Part shown: in pieces, positions 1-6,722 of the stretch
Position numbering within the stretch: position 1 is the stretch's first letter
Layout of the letters: each line of letters begins with the position of its first letter
DNA from: an uncultured Flavobacteriaceae bacterium
GTDB lineage: Bacteria; Bacteroidota; Bacteroidia; Flavobacteriales; Flavobacteriaceae
Direction of reading: 5' to 3'
NCBI GenBank assembly: GCA_905479095.1
Contig: CAJQLD010000090.1
Coordinates: 1 to 38,231 of the forward strand
DNA: 38,231 bases
Made by a program: the position numbers and the translations under genes
The notes under the pieces: model-generated
What the model saw: only the letters and a program-made list of their open reading frames with translations
Told to the model about the DNA's origin: nothing
Databases searched by the model: none

Positions 1-1
1 T

Positions 2-112
2 AATGACCAAATTGATCCTGTAAAATTAGACCTCGTTGCACGTTTGGGTGGCGATTGGTATACACGAGTGACAAAGGACAGTATGTTTAAACTTGCGAAG
101 CCTAAAGGGTGA
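2..112 (+). CDS. Flavin reductase family protein, C-terminal fragment (gene enters from the left)
   Basis: The first readable frame encodes 36 residues and a TGA stop; the 5' part lies outside the window. The tail contains VARLGGDWYTRV and ends MFKLAKPKG. This resembles the C-terminus of flavin reductases of the DIM6/NTAB type, which use NAD(P)H to reduce FMN or FAD and often end in a GG-W-Y segment followed by a Phe-x-x-x-Lys-Pro tail. The last 10 codons and the bases just after the stop recur at 1263-1307, where the encoded tail is MFEFTKPKG, so the original gene end appears to have been displaced by the insert to the right. The assignment rests on a short tail only. Confidence 0.5.
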   Translation, partial: NDQIDPVKLDLVARLGGDWYTRVTKDSMFKLAKPKG

Positions 113-127
113 TTTTTAGTTTAGAAA
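83..127 (+). repeat. Left copy of a 45-bp imperfect direct repeat (duplicated gene 3' end)
   Basis: Positions 83-127 match 1263-1307 at 38 of 45 bases. The last 27 bases (101-127), which cover the stop codon and the bases after it, differ at only one position. The differences in the first 18 bases still keep a readable protein tail (MFKLAKPKG against MFEFTKPKG). Such a duplication at the 3' end of a gene is what an integrated element leaves at its left and right attachment sites. Confidence 0.7.
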
Positions 128-147
128 TTTAAATAGTTTATGAGATG

Positions 148-170
148 CTACGAAGTCACAGACTTCGTAG
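148..170. repeat. Perfect 10-bp inverted repeat with 3-base loop
   Basis: CTACGAAGTC, loop ACA, GACTTCGTAG. The stem is perfect, but neither side is followed by a T-run (the right flank is AGCGGGGTTT), so a classical intrinsic terminator is not supported. It lies between the flavin reductase stop and the end of the minus-strand membrane gene. It could be a REP-like palindrome, an operator or part of the inserted segment's end. Confidence 0.6.
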
Positions 171-202
171 AGCGGGGTTTAATCATAGAATACGGGGTAA
201 CC

Positions 203-283
203 TTATATTCCTAAGTCTATATATAAATTAACCAACTGAAGTGCAAAATTCACTTCTAATAGGTCTTCAGATTCTTTTGTCAT
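203..283 (-). CDS. Possible 26-residue small protein downstream of the membrane gene
   Basis: On the minus strand an ATG at 283 lies two bases beyond the stop of the 242-residue membrane protein and opens a 26-codon frame beginning MTKESEDLLEVNFAL and ending in TAA. An AGGGAAAA stretch lies about 5 bases upstream of the ATG. The close spacing suggests translational coupling if it is real. The peptide is acidic and aliphatic and resembles nothing I recognise. A frame this short can arise by chance. Confidence 0.25.
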   Translation of the reverse strand: MTKESEDLLEVNFALQLVNLYIDLGI

Positions 284-285
284 CT

Positions 286-1014
286 TTATTTTCCCTGAAC
301 TTTATCTTTAAACAACGTTTCTCCTTTGATGAGCCACGCAATCCCAAAACATTCAACTGCTAATGTTTCCATCCAAAAAGTTAAATGATACGTCTCATAA
401 AATTTTTCAGAAATTATAACCTCTTTAAAACCAGCCACCATAACCAACAAAGAGAAAATTATTAAAATACCACATACTTTGTAAATCAAATTTCTTGTGT
501 GTTTTTCTTTGGTTCTTTCCTTTTTGGGTTTGTCAGATTTAGTAAACAAACACAATGACATATAGGCTAAAAGTGAAATGAAAATACCCGCTGAAATGAT
601 GTGAAAACCCGCTCTAATTTCAGAGACAGGAACGTCAACTATATTAACACCAGAACAATCTTCTACTAAAGTATCTGTTGGGAAAAGTACAACACACAAT
701 GCAAATACTCCAGCAAATGTAGAAACATAGAAATCTGTTGATTTTAATCCGCTATATACAATTAAAAAAATAGCAATAAAGCTAAGAATGACCGTAAAAA
801 CAGTAGCTGCATTTGTGTAATAATAATGGCTTATAGACTCTAAAGGTGTTTTGACACAGGTTGTAGAGGCAACTATTACATATAATAACAAAGGTAAAAC
901 CATACCCAAAACCCCAATTAACCTTCTGACCGTTTTTCCTTTCTTTATCCAAATGGCATCTTCATTTTCATAATCTAATCCTAAAGCATTGTCTATTTTT
1001 GTTTGAAATCTCAC
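286..1014 (-). CDS. Six-helix integral membrane protein of unknown function
   Basis: 242 residues starting at a GTG. Six hydrophobic segments are visible at roughly residues 32-50, 69-87, 95-113, 135-157, 175-195 and 212-230. A Lys/Arg-rich loop (about 158-174) separates helices 4 and 5, and there is a charged N-terminus. The overall pattern recalls DUF998-like small membrane proteins, but I cannot assign a family. There is no catalytic motif. It is the only sizeable gene between the two copies of the duplicated flavin-reductase tail, so it is probably the cargo of an inserted segment. No good TAnnTTTG box was seen at the usual distance upstream. Confidence 0.7.
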   Translation of the reverse strand: MRFQTKIDNALGLDYENEDAIWIKKGKTVRRLIGVLGMVLPLLLYVIVASTTCVKTPLESISHYYYTNAATVFTVILSFIAIFLIVYSGLKSTDFYVSTFAGVFALCVVLFPTDTLVEDCSGVNIVDVPVSEIRAGFHIISAGIFISLLAYMSLCLFTKSDKPKKERTKEKHTRNLIYKVCGILIIFSLLVMVAGFKEVIISEKFYETYHLTFWMETLAVECFGIAWLIKGETLFKDKVQGK

Positions 1015-1112
1015 AACTAATTATTTAAAATTATATTTATGCAACTCATTTTATGTAACGCTAATTTGCTGAAGCTCCTACACTTTAAATGTGGTTATGG
1101 TCCCTCGACTGT

Positions 1113-1132
1113 CGCCACGCTAATGCGTGGTG
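1113..1132. repeat. GC-rich hairpin inside the inserted segment
   Basis: CGCCACGC, loop TAAT, GCGTGGTG: eight pairs, of which one is G-T. There is no T-run on either side. It stands out as GC-rich in an AT-rich region. It may be a structured RNA element or a folded recombination site, but nothing decides between these. Confidence 0.5.
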
Positions 1133-1262
1133 GGCATTTAAATCAGCCCTCATACGTCCTTAAAACGAACACATCTTTAATCAATTCTTATTACACAAAT
1201 GCATCTAAAGTTCAGACCCATTTACTGTGTTTTGGTCACATTTTACTTAACCTTCATCTCGG

Positions 1263-1307
1263 ATGTTTGAATTCACAAAACCTAAAGGCTGATTTTTAGT
1301 TTAGAAA
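1263..1307 (+). repeat. Right copy of the 45-bp repeat; displaced flavin reductase 3' end
   Basis: Reads ATG TTT GAA TTC ACA AAA CCT AAA GGC TGA and then 15 bases identical to those after the left copy's stop. The upstream bases (codons PSSR) do not continue the flavin reductase, so only the last 10 codons remain here. It lies 23 bases from the end of mnmE, which suggests that flavin reductase and mnmE were once close convergent neighbours. Confidence 0.65.
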
Positions 1308-1330
1308 CGAATTCATAAAAAAATCTGAAA

Positions 1331-2719
1331 CTACTTCCCGATACAAAAGTTAGCAAAGATATTACCTAACAAATCATCAGAAGTGATTTCTCCGGTAATC
1401 TCCCCAAAATGATACAATGCCTGACGGATGTCAATCGCTAATAAATCGCCCGAAAGTTTAGCGTCCATCCCTTGCTGCACTTTTTGCACGTCTGAGAGCG
1501 CTTTTAATAGCGAATCGTAGTGTCTGGAGTTGGTTATGATCGTATCGTTGTTGCGCAACGCTCCTGTATTTACAAATTCCAACAATTTTGTTTTTAAAGA
1601 CTCAATCCCCAATCCGCTTTTTGCAGAAGTAAAAAGCGTATGTGGATATACAAAAGACGTTTCAATAAACGTTTGATCGGCCTGATCCATTTTATTGGCT
1701 ACAACGATGAGTTGTTTGTCAGGATATTGTTCTTGTATTTTCCGAATGTCTGTATTAAAAACCTGTATTGTTTCTGAAGTCACTTTAGACGCATCTATCA
1801 AATATAAAACCACTTGCGACTGTGTGATTTTTTCAAATGTTTTTTTAATGCCGATACTTTCAATGGTATCATCGGTTGTTCGAATGCCCGCAGTATCTAT
1901 AAATCGGAACTTGATGCCTTGAATGGTGATTTCATCTTCGATCGCATCACGGGTTGTTCCAGCAATATCACTCACAATGGCTTTATCTTCGTTTAAAAGC
2001 GCATTTAAAAGCGTGGATTTCCCCACATTCGGCGCCCCAATAATAGAAATTGGAATGCCATTTTTGATCACATTTCCAGTTGAAAAGGAATCAATCAAAT
2101 GTTTTAAAACGTTAATAATCCGTTGTAATAATTCTTCAAATTGCTTGCGATCGGCAAACTCCACATCTTCTTCCGAAAAATCGAGTTCTAATTCGATGAG
2201 TGACGCAAAATTCAACAATTCATCTCGTAAGGCTTTGATCTCATTACTAAACCCTCCACGCATTTGTTGCATGGCTATTTGATGTGATGCTTTATTATCA
2301 CTAGCAATCAGATCGGCTACAGCTTCGGCTTGACTTAAATCGAGTTTTGCATTCAGAAATGCACGGAGTGTAAACTCTCCAGGGTTGGCAATACGCGCCC
2401 CATTCCGAACAAATAACTGTATAATTTCCTGTTGTATATAAGAACTCCCATGGCAGGAGATTTCAACGATATTTTCACCAGTATAGGACTGTGGGTTTTT
2501 AAAAACAGAGACTAGAACTTCATCCAAAATTGTAGAACCATCAATAATATGTCCTAAATGGATGGTATGCGTTTTTTGAGATGCTAATTTCTTGGAATGT
2601 ATAGATTTAAAAAACGCATCTACCATCGCAATTGCTTCGGGCCCTGAGAGTCGTATAACCGCAATGGCACCCGCACCAGAAGGTGTGGCCAATGCTATAA
2701 TGGTATCATTTTGTTGCAA
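1331..2719 (-). CDS. mnmE: tRNA uridine-5-carboxymethylaminomethyl(34) synthesis GTPase MnmE
   Basis: 462 residues. MnmE works with MnmG to install the cmnm5 group on wobble U34 of certain tRNAs, using a formyl-THF-binding N-domain and a potassium-dependent G domain set inside a helical domain. The start of the N-domain (NDTIIALATPSG) is typical. The G domain shows G1 GAPNVGKS at 228-235, G2 TTRD at 255-258, DTAG at 275-278 and NKMD at 342-345. The protein ends in CIGK with the catalytic Cys at 459. The start is a TTG: an ATG six bases downstream is out of frame, and no in-frame ATG fits the N-domain. A TAnnTTTG box at 2734-2741 lies 14 bases upstream. It is divergent from the TlpA-like gene. 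Confidence 0.97.
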   Translation of the reverse strand: MQQNDTIIALATPSGAGAIAVIRLSGPEAIAMVDAFFKSIHSKKLASQKTHTIHLGHIIDGSTILDEVLVSVFKNPQSYTGENIVEISCHGSSYIQQEIIQLFVRNGARIANPGEFTLRAFLNAKLDLSQAEAVADLIASDNKASHQIAMQQMRGGFSNEIKALRDELLNFASLIELELDFSEEDVEFADRKQFEELLQRIINVLKHLIDSFSTGNVIKNGIPISIIGAPNVGKSTLLNALLNEDKAIVSDIAGTTRDAIEDEITIQGIKFRFIDTAGIRTTDDTIESIGIKKTFEKITQSQVVLYLIDASKVTSETIQVFNTDIRKIQEQYPDKQLIVVANKMDQADQTFIETSFVYPHTLFTSAKSGLGIESLKTKLLEFVNTGALRNNDTIITNSRHYDSLLKALSDVQKVQQGMDAKLSGDLLAIDIRQALYHFGEITGEITSDDLLGNIFANFCIGK

Positions 2720-2733
2720 AGTTTTATTTTTTA

Positions 2734-2741
2734 CAAAAGTA
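2734..2741 (-). promoter_or_regulatory. -7 promoter box for mnmE
   Basis: TACTTTTG on the minus strand matches the Bacteroidota TAnnTTTG consensus, 14 bases before the TTG start. No TTG at the usual -33 distance. Confidence 0.45.
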
Positions 2742-2780
2742 TTAATATTACTTCAAATGTAATAAGTAAAAATTTTAATT

Positions 2781-2788
2781 TATTTTTG
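2781..2788 (+). promoter_or_regulatory. -7 promoter box for the TlpA-like gene
   Basis: TATTTTTG, a full TAnnTTTG match, 22 bases before the ATG at 2811. It stands back to back with the mnmE box in a 91-base divergent gap. Confidence 0.5.
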
Positions 2789-2810
2789 TGAAAATCTAAA
2801 ATTGATTCAA

Positions 2811-3950
2811 ATGAAAACGAAGCTCATTTCCGTTATTATATTAGCCCTTTTGTTTACTTGTAAACCTTCCTCCAAACTGTCGGAGAATGAATATGAAATT
2901 ACCGTCAATACCGAAGGCGTTTACAATGGATTAAGAGCGTATTTGAAAACGACCGAAGCTGGAAGCAGAGCCGTCACAATTGATACTTCAATTGTGATGA
3001 ATGGAACGTTTAAATTAAAAGGAATCATTCCAGGATCTCAAATGCGCGCCCTAACGATTGATGGTGTTTTGGGAAAATTAGTTTTTATTTTAGAGCCCGG
3101 TGAAATTTTTATCGAAGCGTATAAAGACAGTCTTGGGGCCTCCAAAGTTTTAGGAACGTATAACAATACCGTTTTTGAAGCATTTAAAACTCAAAACCGC
3201 GTGATCTCAGAAGAAATAGGGAGCATCCGTAAAAAATACATGGAATCTAATAACGATCCTGAATTGCAAAAAGCACTTCGAAAACGTGGCGATTCGCTTC
3301 GAAAAGTAAATAAAAACTTTGGTGTTGAATTTGCGATTTCACATCCCGACTCTGATTTCTCTCTTCTTTTGTTAGAGAATTTGACGGCCAGAAGTGGTTT
3401 TGATGTCGAGTTAATTTCTGAAGCATTTGAAGGTTTAGACGAAACGATGGTTAGTAGAAACGCTTCTAATATTTTGATTGCCAATAAAGTAAAAACTAAA
3501 ATTGAAGCGGCCTCAAATGTTCCACTTAAAAAAGGGGATTTAGCCCCCGATTTTACAGCCCCAACTCCCGAAGGTCAACAAATCACTATGAGCAAAATTA
3601 AGGGAAAAGTAACGATTATCGATTTTTGGGCCTCTTGGTGCAAACCATGCCGGATCGAAAACCCTAACCTAGTAAAAGTTTATAATGAATATCATGACAA
3701 AGGTCTCGAAATTATTAGTGTGGCTTTAGACCGAGAAAATAAAAAAGAATTTTGGACCCAAGCGATCCAAAAAGATCAATTGAACTGGTACAATGTTTCT
3801 AATCTTAAGTATTGGAACGATCCCATTGCAAAAGCTTACAGTGTAAACTCAATTCCTGCAACCTTTATTATCGATGAAAATGGCGTTATTATTGCCGACC
3901 GTTTAAGAGGGGCTGATTTAGAAACAAAAATAAAAGAATTGCTCAACTAA
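2811..3950 (+). CDS. TlpA-family thioredoxin-like lipoprotein with N-terminal DUF4369-like domain
   Basis: 379 residues from the ATG at 2811; a TTG nine bases earlier is a weaker start and would spoil the signal peptide. A lipoprotein signal ends LLFTC with Cys17. Residues of about 25-240 form a beta-rich then helical region as in DUF4369 proteins. The C-terminal third is a thioredoxin fold with WASWCKPC, the redox cysteines being Cys277 and Cys280, and a cis-Pro segment SIPATF. Proteins of this type are membrane-anchored outside the cytoplasm and reduce or isomerise disulfides or support cytochrome maturation. The substrate is not known here. It has its own -7 box and no obvious operon partner. 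Confidence 0.88.
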   Translation: MKTKLISVIILALLFTCKPSSKLSENEYEITVNTEGVYNGLRAYLKTTEAGSRAVTIDTSIVMNGTFKLKGIIPGSQMRALTIDGVLGKLVFILEPGEIFIEAYKDSLGASKVLGTYNNTVFEAFKTQNRVISEEIGSIRKKYMESNNDPELQKALRKRGDSLRKVNKNFGVEFAISHPDSDFSLLLLENLTARSGFDVELISEAFEGLDETMVSRNASNILIANKVKTKIEAASNVPLKKGDLAPDFTAPTPEGQQITMSKIKGKVTIIDFWASWCKPCRIENPNLVKVYNEYHDKGLEIISVALDRENKKEFWTQAIQKDQLNWYNVSNLKYWNDPIAKAYSVNSIPATFIIDENGVIIADRLRGADLETKIKELLN

Positions 3951-4038
3951 AAATTAGCACACTTGAAGGGTGTCTGTCGTTTTATTCTAAAACTTCAATT
4001 TGTGTTGCTTCTATAAAATTTGTATTATTACTAACTCT

Positions 4039-4518
4039 ATGAAAGCGTCCACGGTTGTACAACTCAAAAAAGAACTAGAAACTTTAAATCCCGAACATTT
4101 AAAGGAACTCTGTTTGCGCTTGGCCCGTTTTAAATTAGAGAATAAAGAACTTCTCACCTATTTACTTTTTGAATCAGAAGATGAATCTCATTATATTGAA
4201 GGGATCAAAGAAGAAGTGGATCGTTTGTTTGTAGAAATTAATACCAAAAGCTATTTTTATATTAAAAAAAGTGTCCGTAAAATTTTACGCCTTCTTAAAA
4301 AATATGCCCGCTATTCGACTAAAAAAGAAACCGAAATTGAACTCCTACTCTATTATTGTTATAAACTCAAAACACTCAAGCCATCAATTAATAACAATGT
4401 AACGCTCACTAATATTTATTTGAAGCAGATTGAAAACATTGAAAAAAAAATTATTAAATTACACGAAGATTTACAATATGATTTCAATACACAACTCAAC
4501 GATCTCACAGAACTTTAA
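4039..4518 (+). CDS. Hypothetical helical protein, possibly DUF6155-like
   Basis: 159 residues starting at MKASTVVQLKKELETL. An upstream in-frame start would add a stretch that looks non-coding. The protein is almost all helical, rich in Lys, Glu and Leu, with no signal peptide or membrane segment, so probably cytosolic. The opening, a short helix then a Leu-rich 'LNPEHLKELCLRLARF' unit, resembles DUF6155 proteins of Bacteroidota, but I hold that loosely. It ends 9 bases before the polyphosphate glucokinase start, so the two are probably co-transcribed. No catalytic residues were recognised. Confidence 0.7.
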   Translation: MKASTVVQLKKELETLNPEHLKELCLRLARFKLENKELLTYLLFESEDESHYIEGIKEEVDRLFVEINTKSYFYIKKSVRKILRLLKKYARYSTKKETEIELLLYYCYKLKTLKPSINNNVTLTNIYLKQIENIEKKIIKLHEDLQYDFNTQLNDLTEL

Positions 4519-4527
4519 AACTATGTT

Positions 4528-5280
4528 ATGGAAATTTTAGGAATAGATATTGGAGGCACTGGCATAAAAGGTGCCATTGTAGACACCAAAACAGGTGAAT
4601 TATTGAGTGAACGCTTTCGTATTGCAACCCCTAAACCCGCCACACCAGAAAGTGTAGCTGCGGAGTTAGAAACCTTTATAAAGACCTTTGATTGGAAAGG
4701 TCCTGTTGGGATTTCATTTCCAACGGTGATTAAAAATGGGAAAGCGATGCAGTATGGAAATCTCGACAAATCGTGGCAATACACTCAAATAGACACGCTT
4801 TTTAAATCCAAAACAGGGCATGATTTCTATATCGTCAATGATGCAGATGCCGCTGCAATGGGAGTGATGGAATTCGGCGTAGGAAAAAACCAAATGGGTT
4901 TGGTTATTACCATCACTTTAGGAACCGGAATTGGATCTGGAGTCTTCTTTGATGGGAAATTATTATCTAATTTTGAACTCGGGCGTATGTATGGTCGAAA
5001 AGGAGATATCATGGAGTCTTTTGCAGCAGATTCTGCCAGGAAACGAGAAGAGTGGAGTTTTAAAGCGTGGGCAAAACGTGTGAACTTTTTTTTAAATCAC
5101 GTCGAAAAAACCTTTAATCCTGACCTCATTATAATTGGAGGTGGTGTGAGTAAAAAGATGGATAAATTTGAACAGTATATCGATCTTAATACCCCTTTAA
5201 AAGCTGCTGAATTAAAAAACAATGCAGGGATTATTGGCGCAGCCATTTATGCCAAAACTTGTATCGAAAGAAACGCATAA
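4528..5280 (+). CDS. ppgK: Polyphosphate glucokinase (ROK family)
   Basis: 250 residues, the usual size for PpgK, which phosphorylates glucose using polyphosphate (often also ATP) in the cytosol. Visible motifs are DIGGTGIKG at 7-15 (phosphate 1), NDADAA at 104-109 with catalytic Asp105, LGTGIGSG at 131-138 (phosphate 2) and IIGGGVSKK near 210. The Cys-rich zinc motif of many ROK proteins is absent, as expected for this subgroup. Oddly, the ROK sugar-binding ExGH motif reads E150-L-G-R153, with Arg in place of His. It follows the DUF6155-like gene by 9 bases. A related sugar kinase using ATP remains possible. Confidence 0.85.
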   Translation: MEILGIDIGGTGIKGAIVDTKTGELLSERFRIATPKPATPESVAAELETFIKTFDWKGPVGISFPTVIKNGKAMQYGNLDKSWQYTQIDTLFKSKTGHDFYIVNDADAAAMGVMEFGVGKNQMGLVITITLGTGIGSGVFFDGKLLSNFELGRMYGRKGDIMESFAADSARKREEWSFKAWAKRVNFFLNHVEKTFNPDLIIIGGGVSKKMDKFEQYIDLNTPLKAAELKNNAGIIGAAIYAKTCIERNA

Positions 5281-5303
5281 AAAACTGTTTAATTATTTTT
5301 TTA

Positions 5304-5311
5304 TATATTTG
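5304..5311 (+). promoter_or_regulatory. -7 promoter box for the 120-residue hypothetical gene
   Basis: TATATTTG, a full TAnnTTTG match, 28 bases before the ATG at 5340. It lies just beyond the ppgK stop. Confidence 0.45.
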
Positions 5312-5339
5312 TACAAGCTTTTCCCAAATTGCTATATAT

Positions 5340-5702
5340 ATGGATATACCTACAGACTCTACCAAACAATTGGTTCTACCCAATTACCCCATTCAAATTA
5401 GTCGTTTACTGATCACTAAAATTTCAATTGAACAAGACACGCCCTTGGTTTTATATCAAGTGCCTTTTGAATTGTCAATGACCCCAAATAGAGCTTGGAA
5501 AGAAGCACTTATGGAGAACTGGTCATCCATTTCCAAGCTTCGTTTTCGCGCTTTAAAAACAATTATATGGGTCTATCATAATCGGGTATTAATTAATAAC
5601 GTCACAATTGAACTCTTTCAAGAAGATTTAGAAAAAATGCTGTCGAGTGCTATTGAAAAGACCAATACTCAAATGAGCCGGAAACAGAAACATGCTATTT
5701 AA
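5340..5702 (+). CDS. Hypothetical protein, 120 residues
   Basis: Starts MDIPTDSTKQLVLPNY. An in-frame ATG 81 bases upstream overlaps ppgK and lies before the TATATTTG box, so I prefer 5340. There is no signal peptide, no membrane segment and no motif I recognise. The middle contains an Arg/Lys-rich segment around residues 58-66 and the end is a charged helix. The last 8 bases overlap the 3' end of holA on the other strand, so the two genes converge without room for a terminator. Function unknown. Confidence 0.6.
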   Translation: MDIPTDSTKQLVLPNYPIQISRLLITKISIEQDTPLVLYQVPFELSMTPNRAWKEALMENWSSISKLRFRALKTIIWVYHNRVLINNVTIELFQEDLEKMLSSAIEKTNTQMSRKQKHAI

Positions 5703-6696
5703 GAATGTTATAAATCAGTTCGTTATATAAGTCTCTAGGCGATAAGTTAGCACCGACCCCTTTACTTTTAGCATCGTATTTCCGAAGCGTTTCCAGAACC
5801 CCACTAATACGTTTCATAGGGAAATTTCGAGACACTGCAATGTATTCATTCACAAAGTAAGGATTCACTCCCAAAGCTTTGGACACTGCTCCTGGGTTTC
5901 GATCTCGAACCGTATGTAAAGTCATTAATTTCTTGAAATATAAATAGAGTATCGAAATAGTCAACACAAACGGATGTTGTTTAGAGTTTTGAGAAAAATA
6001 ATTAACAATTTGATAGGCCTTTTTATGATTTAAATGACCGATCGCTTTTTGAAGTTCAAAATTATTAAAGTCTTTAGAAATTCCAATATTTTCTTCAATA
6101 ATTTCAGGCGTAATTTCTCTTTGAGTACCTACAACAATTTCTAATTTATTGAGTTCATTGGCTATTTTACTCAAATCATTCCCCAAAAATTCCGAAAGCA
6201 TTAAAGCCGCTTTTGGAGTGATCGAGATTTTTTTTGCGCTTAAATAATTCTGAATCCAACTCGGAATTTTATCTTCATATATCTTTTTACTTTCAAAAAC
6301 CACCGCTGATTTAGACAGTGTTTTAAAAAGTGCTTTTCGTTTATCTAAAGATTTGTATTTGTAATTAAAAACCAAGACCGTGGACGGCTGCGGATTTTTA
6401 GCGTAATCTACAAGTTGTTCGATGGTTTTAATAAGGTTTTGTGCTTCTTTTACAATAATCACTTGACGTTCGGCCATCATTGGATAGCGCTTAGCATTCG
6501 ATACAATGTCCTGAATGGAGACCTCTTTTCCATAAAGTACCATTTGGTTAAATCCTTTCTCTTCTTCTGCCAATACATTAGATTCGATAAAATCAGAAAT
6601 CATATCAATATAATAAGCCTCCTCACCCATTAAAAAATAGATGGGCGCAATCTTACCTCCTTTAATGTCAGTTATTAGCTGGTTATTAGCGTTCAT
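5695..6696 (-). CDS. holA: DNA polymerase III delta subunit
   Basis: 333 residues, the normal size for HolA, the clamp-loader subunit that opens the sliding clamp. The start region IAPIYFLMGEEAYYIDMI is the family's typical opening. An AAA+-like N-domain, a helical middle and a C-terminal collar domain (LSPRDLYNELIYNILK at the end) follow. As expected for delta, there is no functional Walker A motif. It is divergent from the HsdR-N-like gene with only 26 bases between starts, an arrangement I recall as common in Flavobacteriaceae. Its 3' end overlaps the converging hypothetical gene by 8 bases. Confidence 0.93.
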   Translation of the reverse strand: MNANNQLITDIKGGKIAPIYFLMGEEAYYIDMISDFIESNVLAEEEKGFNQMVLYGKEVSIQDIVSNAKRYPMMAERQVIIVKEAQNLIKTIEQLVDYAKNPQPSTVLVFNYKYKSLDKRKALFKTLSKSAVVFESKKIYEDKIPSWIQNYLSAKKISITPKAALMLSEFLGNDLSKIANELNKLEIVVGTQREITPEIIEENIGISKDFNNFELQKAIGHLNHKKAYQIVNYFSQNSKQHPFVLTISILYLYFKKLMTLHTVRDRNPGAVSKALGVNPYFVNEYIAVSRNFPMKRISGVLETLRKYDAKSKGVGANLSPRDLYNELIYNILK

Positions 6697-6710
6697 TCAA
6701 AAAAAATTAC

Positions 6711-6718
6711 CAAATTTG
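6711..6718. promoter_or_regulatory. Palindromic -7-like box shared by holA and the HsdR-N-like gene
   Basis: CAAATTTG is its own reverse complement and offers a TTTG to both strands inside the 26-base divergent gap. It is not a full TAnnTTTG match. It lies 4 bases before the GTG of the plus gene and 14 bases before the ATG of holA, so transcripts would have almost no leader. Confidence 0.35.
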
Positions 6719-6722
6719 TACT

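Larger units (their letters stand above)
1015..1330. other. Gene-free stretch of about 316 bases between the membrane gene and mnmE
   Basis: No convincing gene was found. An 86-codon frame on the plus strand (1039-1299) reads as low-complexity, Leu/Asn/His-rich sequence unlike a folded protein, and its end overlaps the repeat copy at 1263-1307 in a different frame. The stretch does hold a GC-rich hairpin (1113-1132) and the displaced end of the flavin reductase gene. Confidence 0.6.

Noticed and set aside
148-170. Intrinsic terminator for the flavin reductase or the membrane gene
   Set aside because: The stem is perfect, but neither strand has a T-run after it.
1039-1299. 86-codon frame on the plus strand upstream of mnmE
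   Set aside because: Composition is unlike a folded protein, there is no promoter box, and its end overlaps the flavin reductase repeat in another frame. It is treated as non-coding.
1695-2282. Frames on the plus strand inside mnmE
   Set aside because: Antisense to a strongly conserved gene with intact motifs; their sequences are low-complexity shadows.
3961-3990. Terminator after the TlpA-like gene
   Set aside because: Only a short ACAC/GTGT pairing with a separated T-run was seen; too weak to call.
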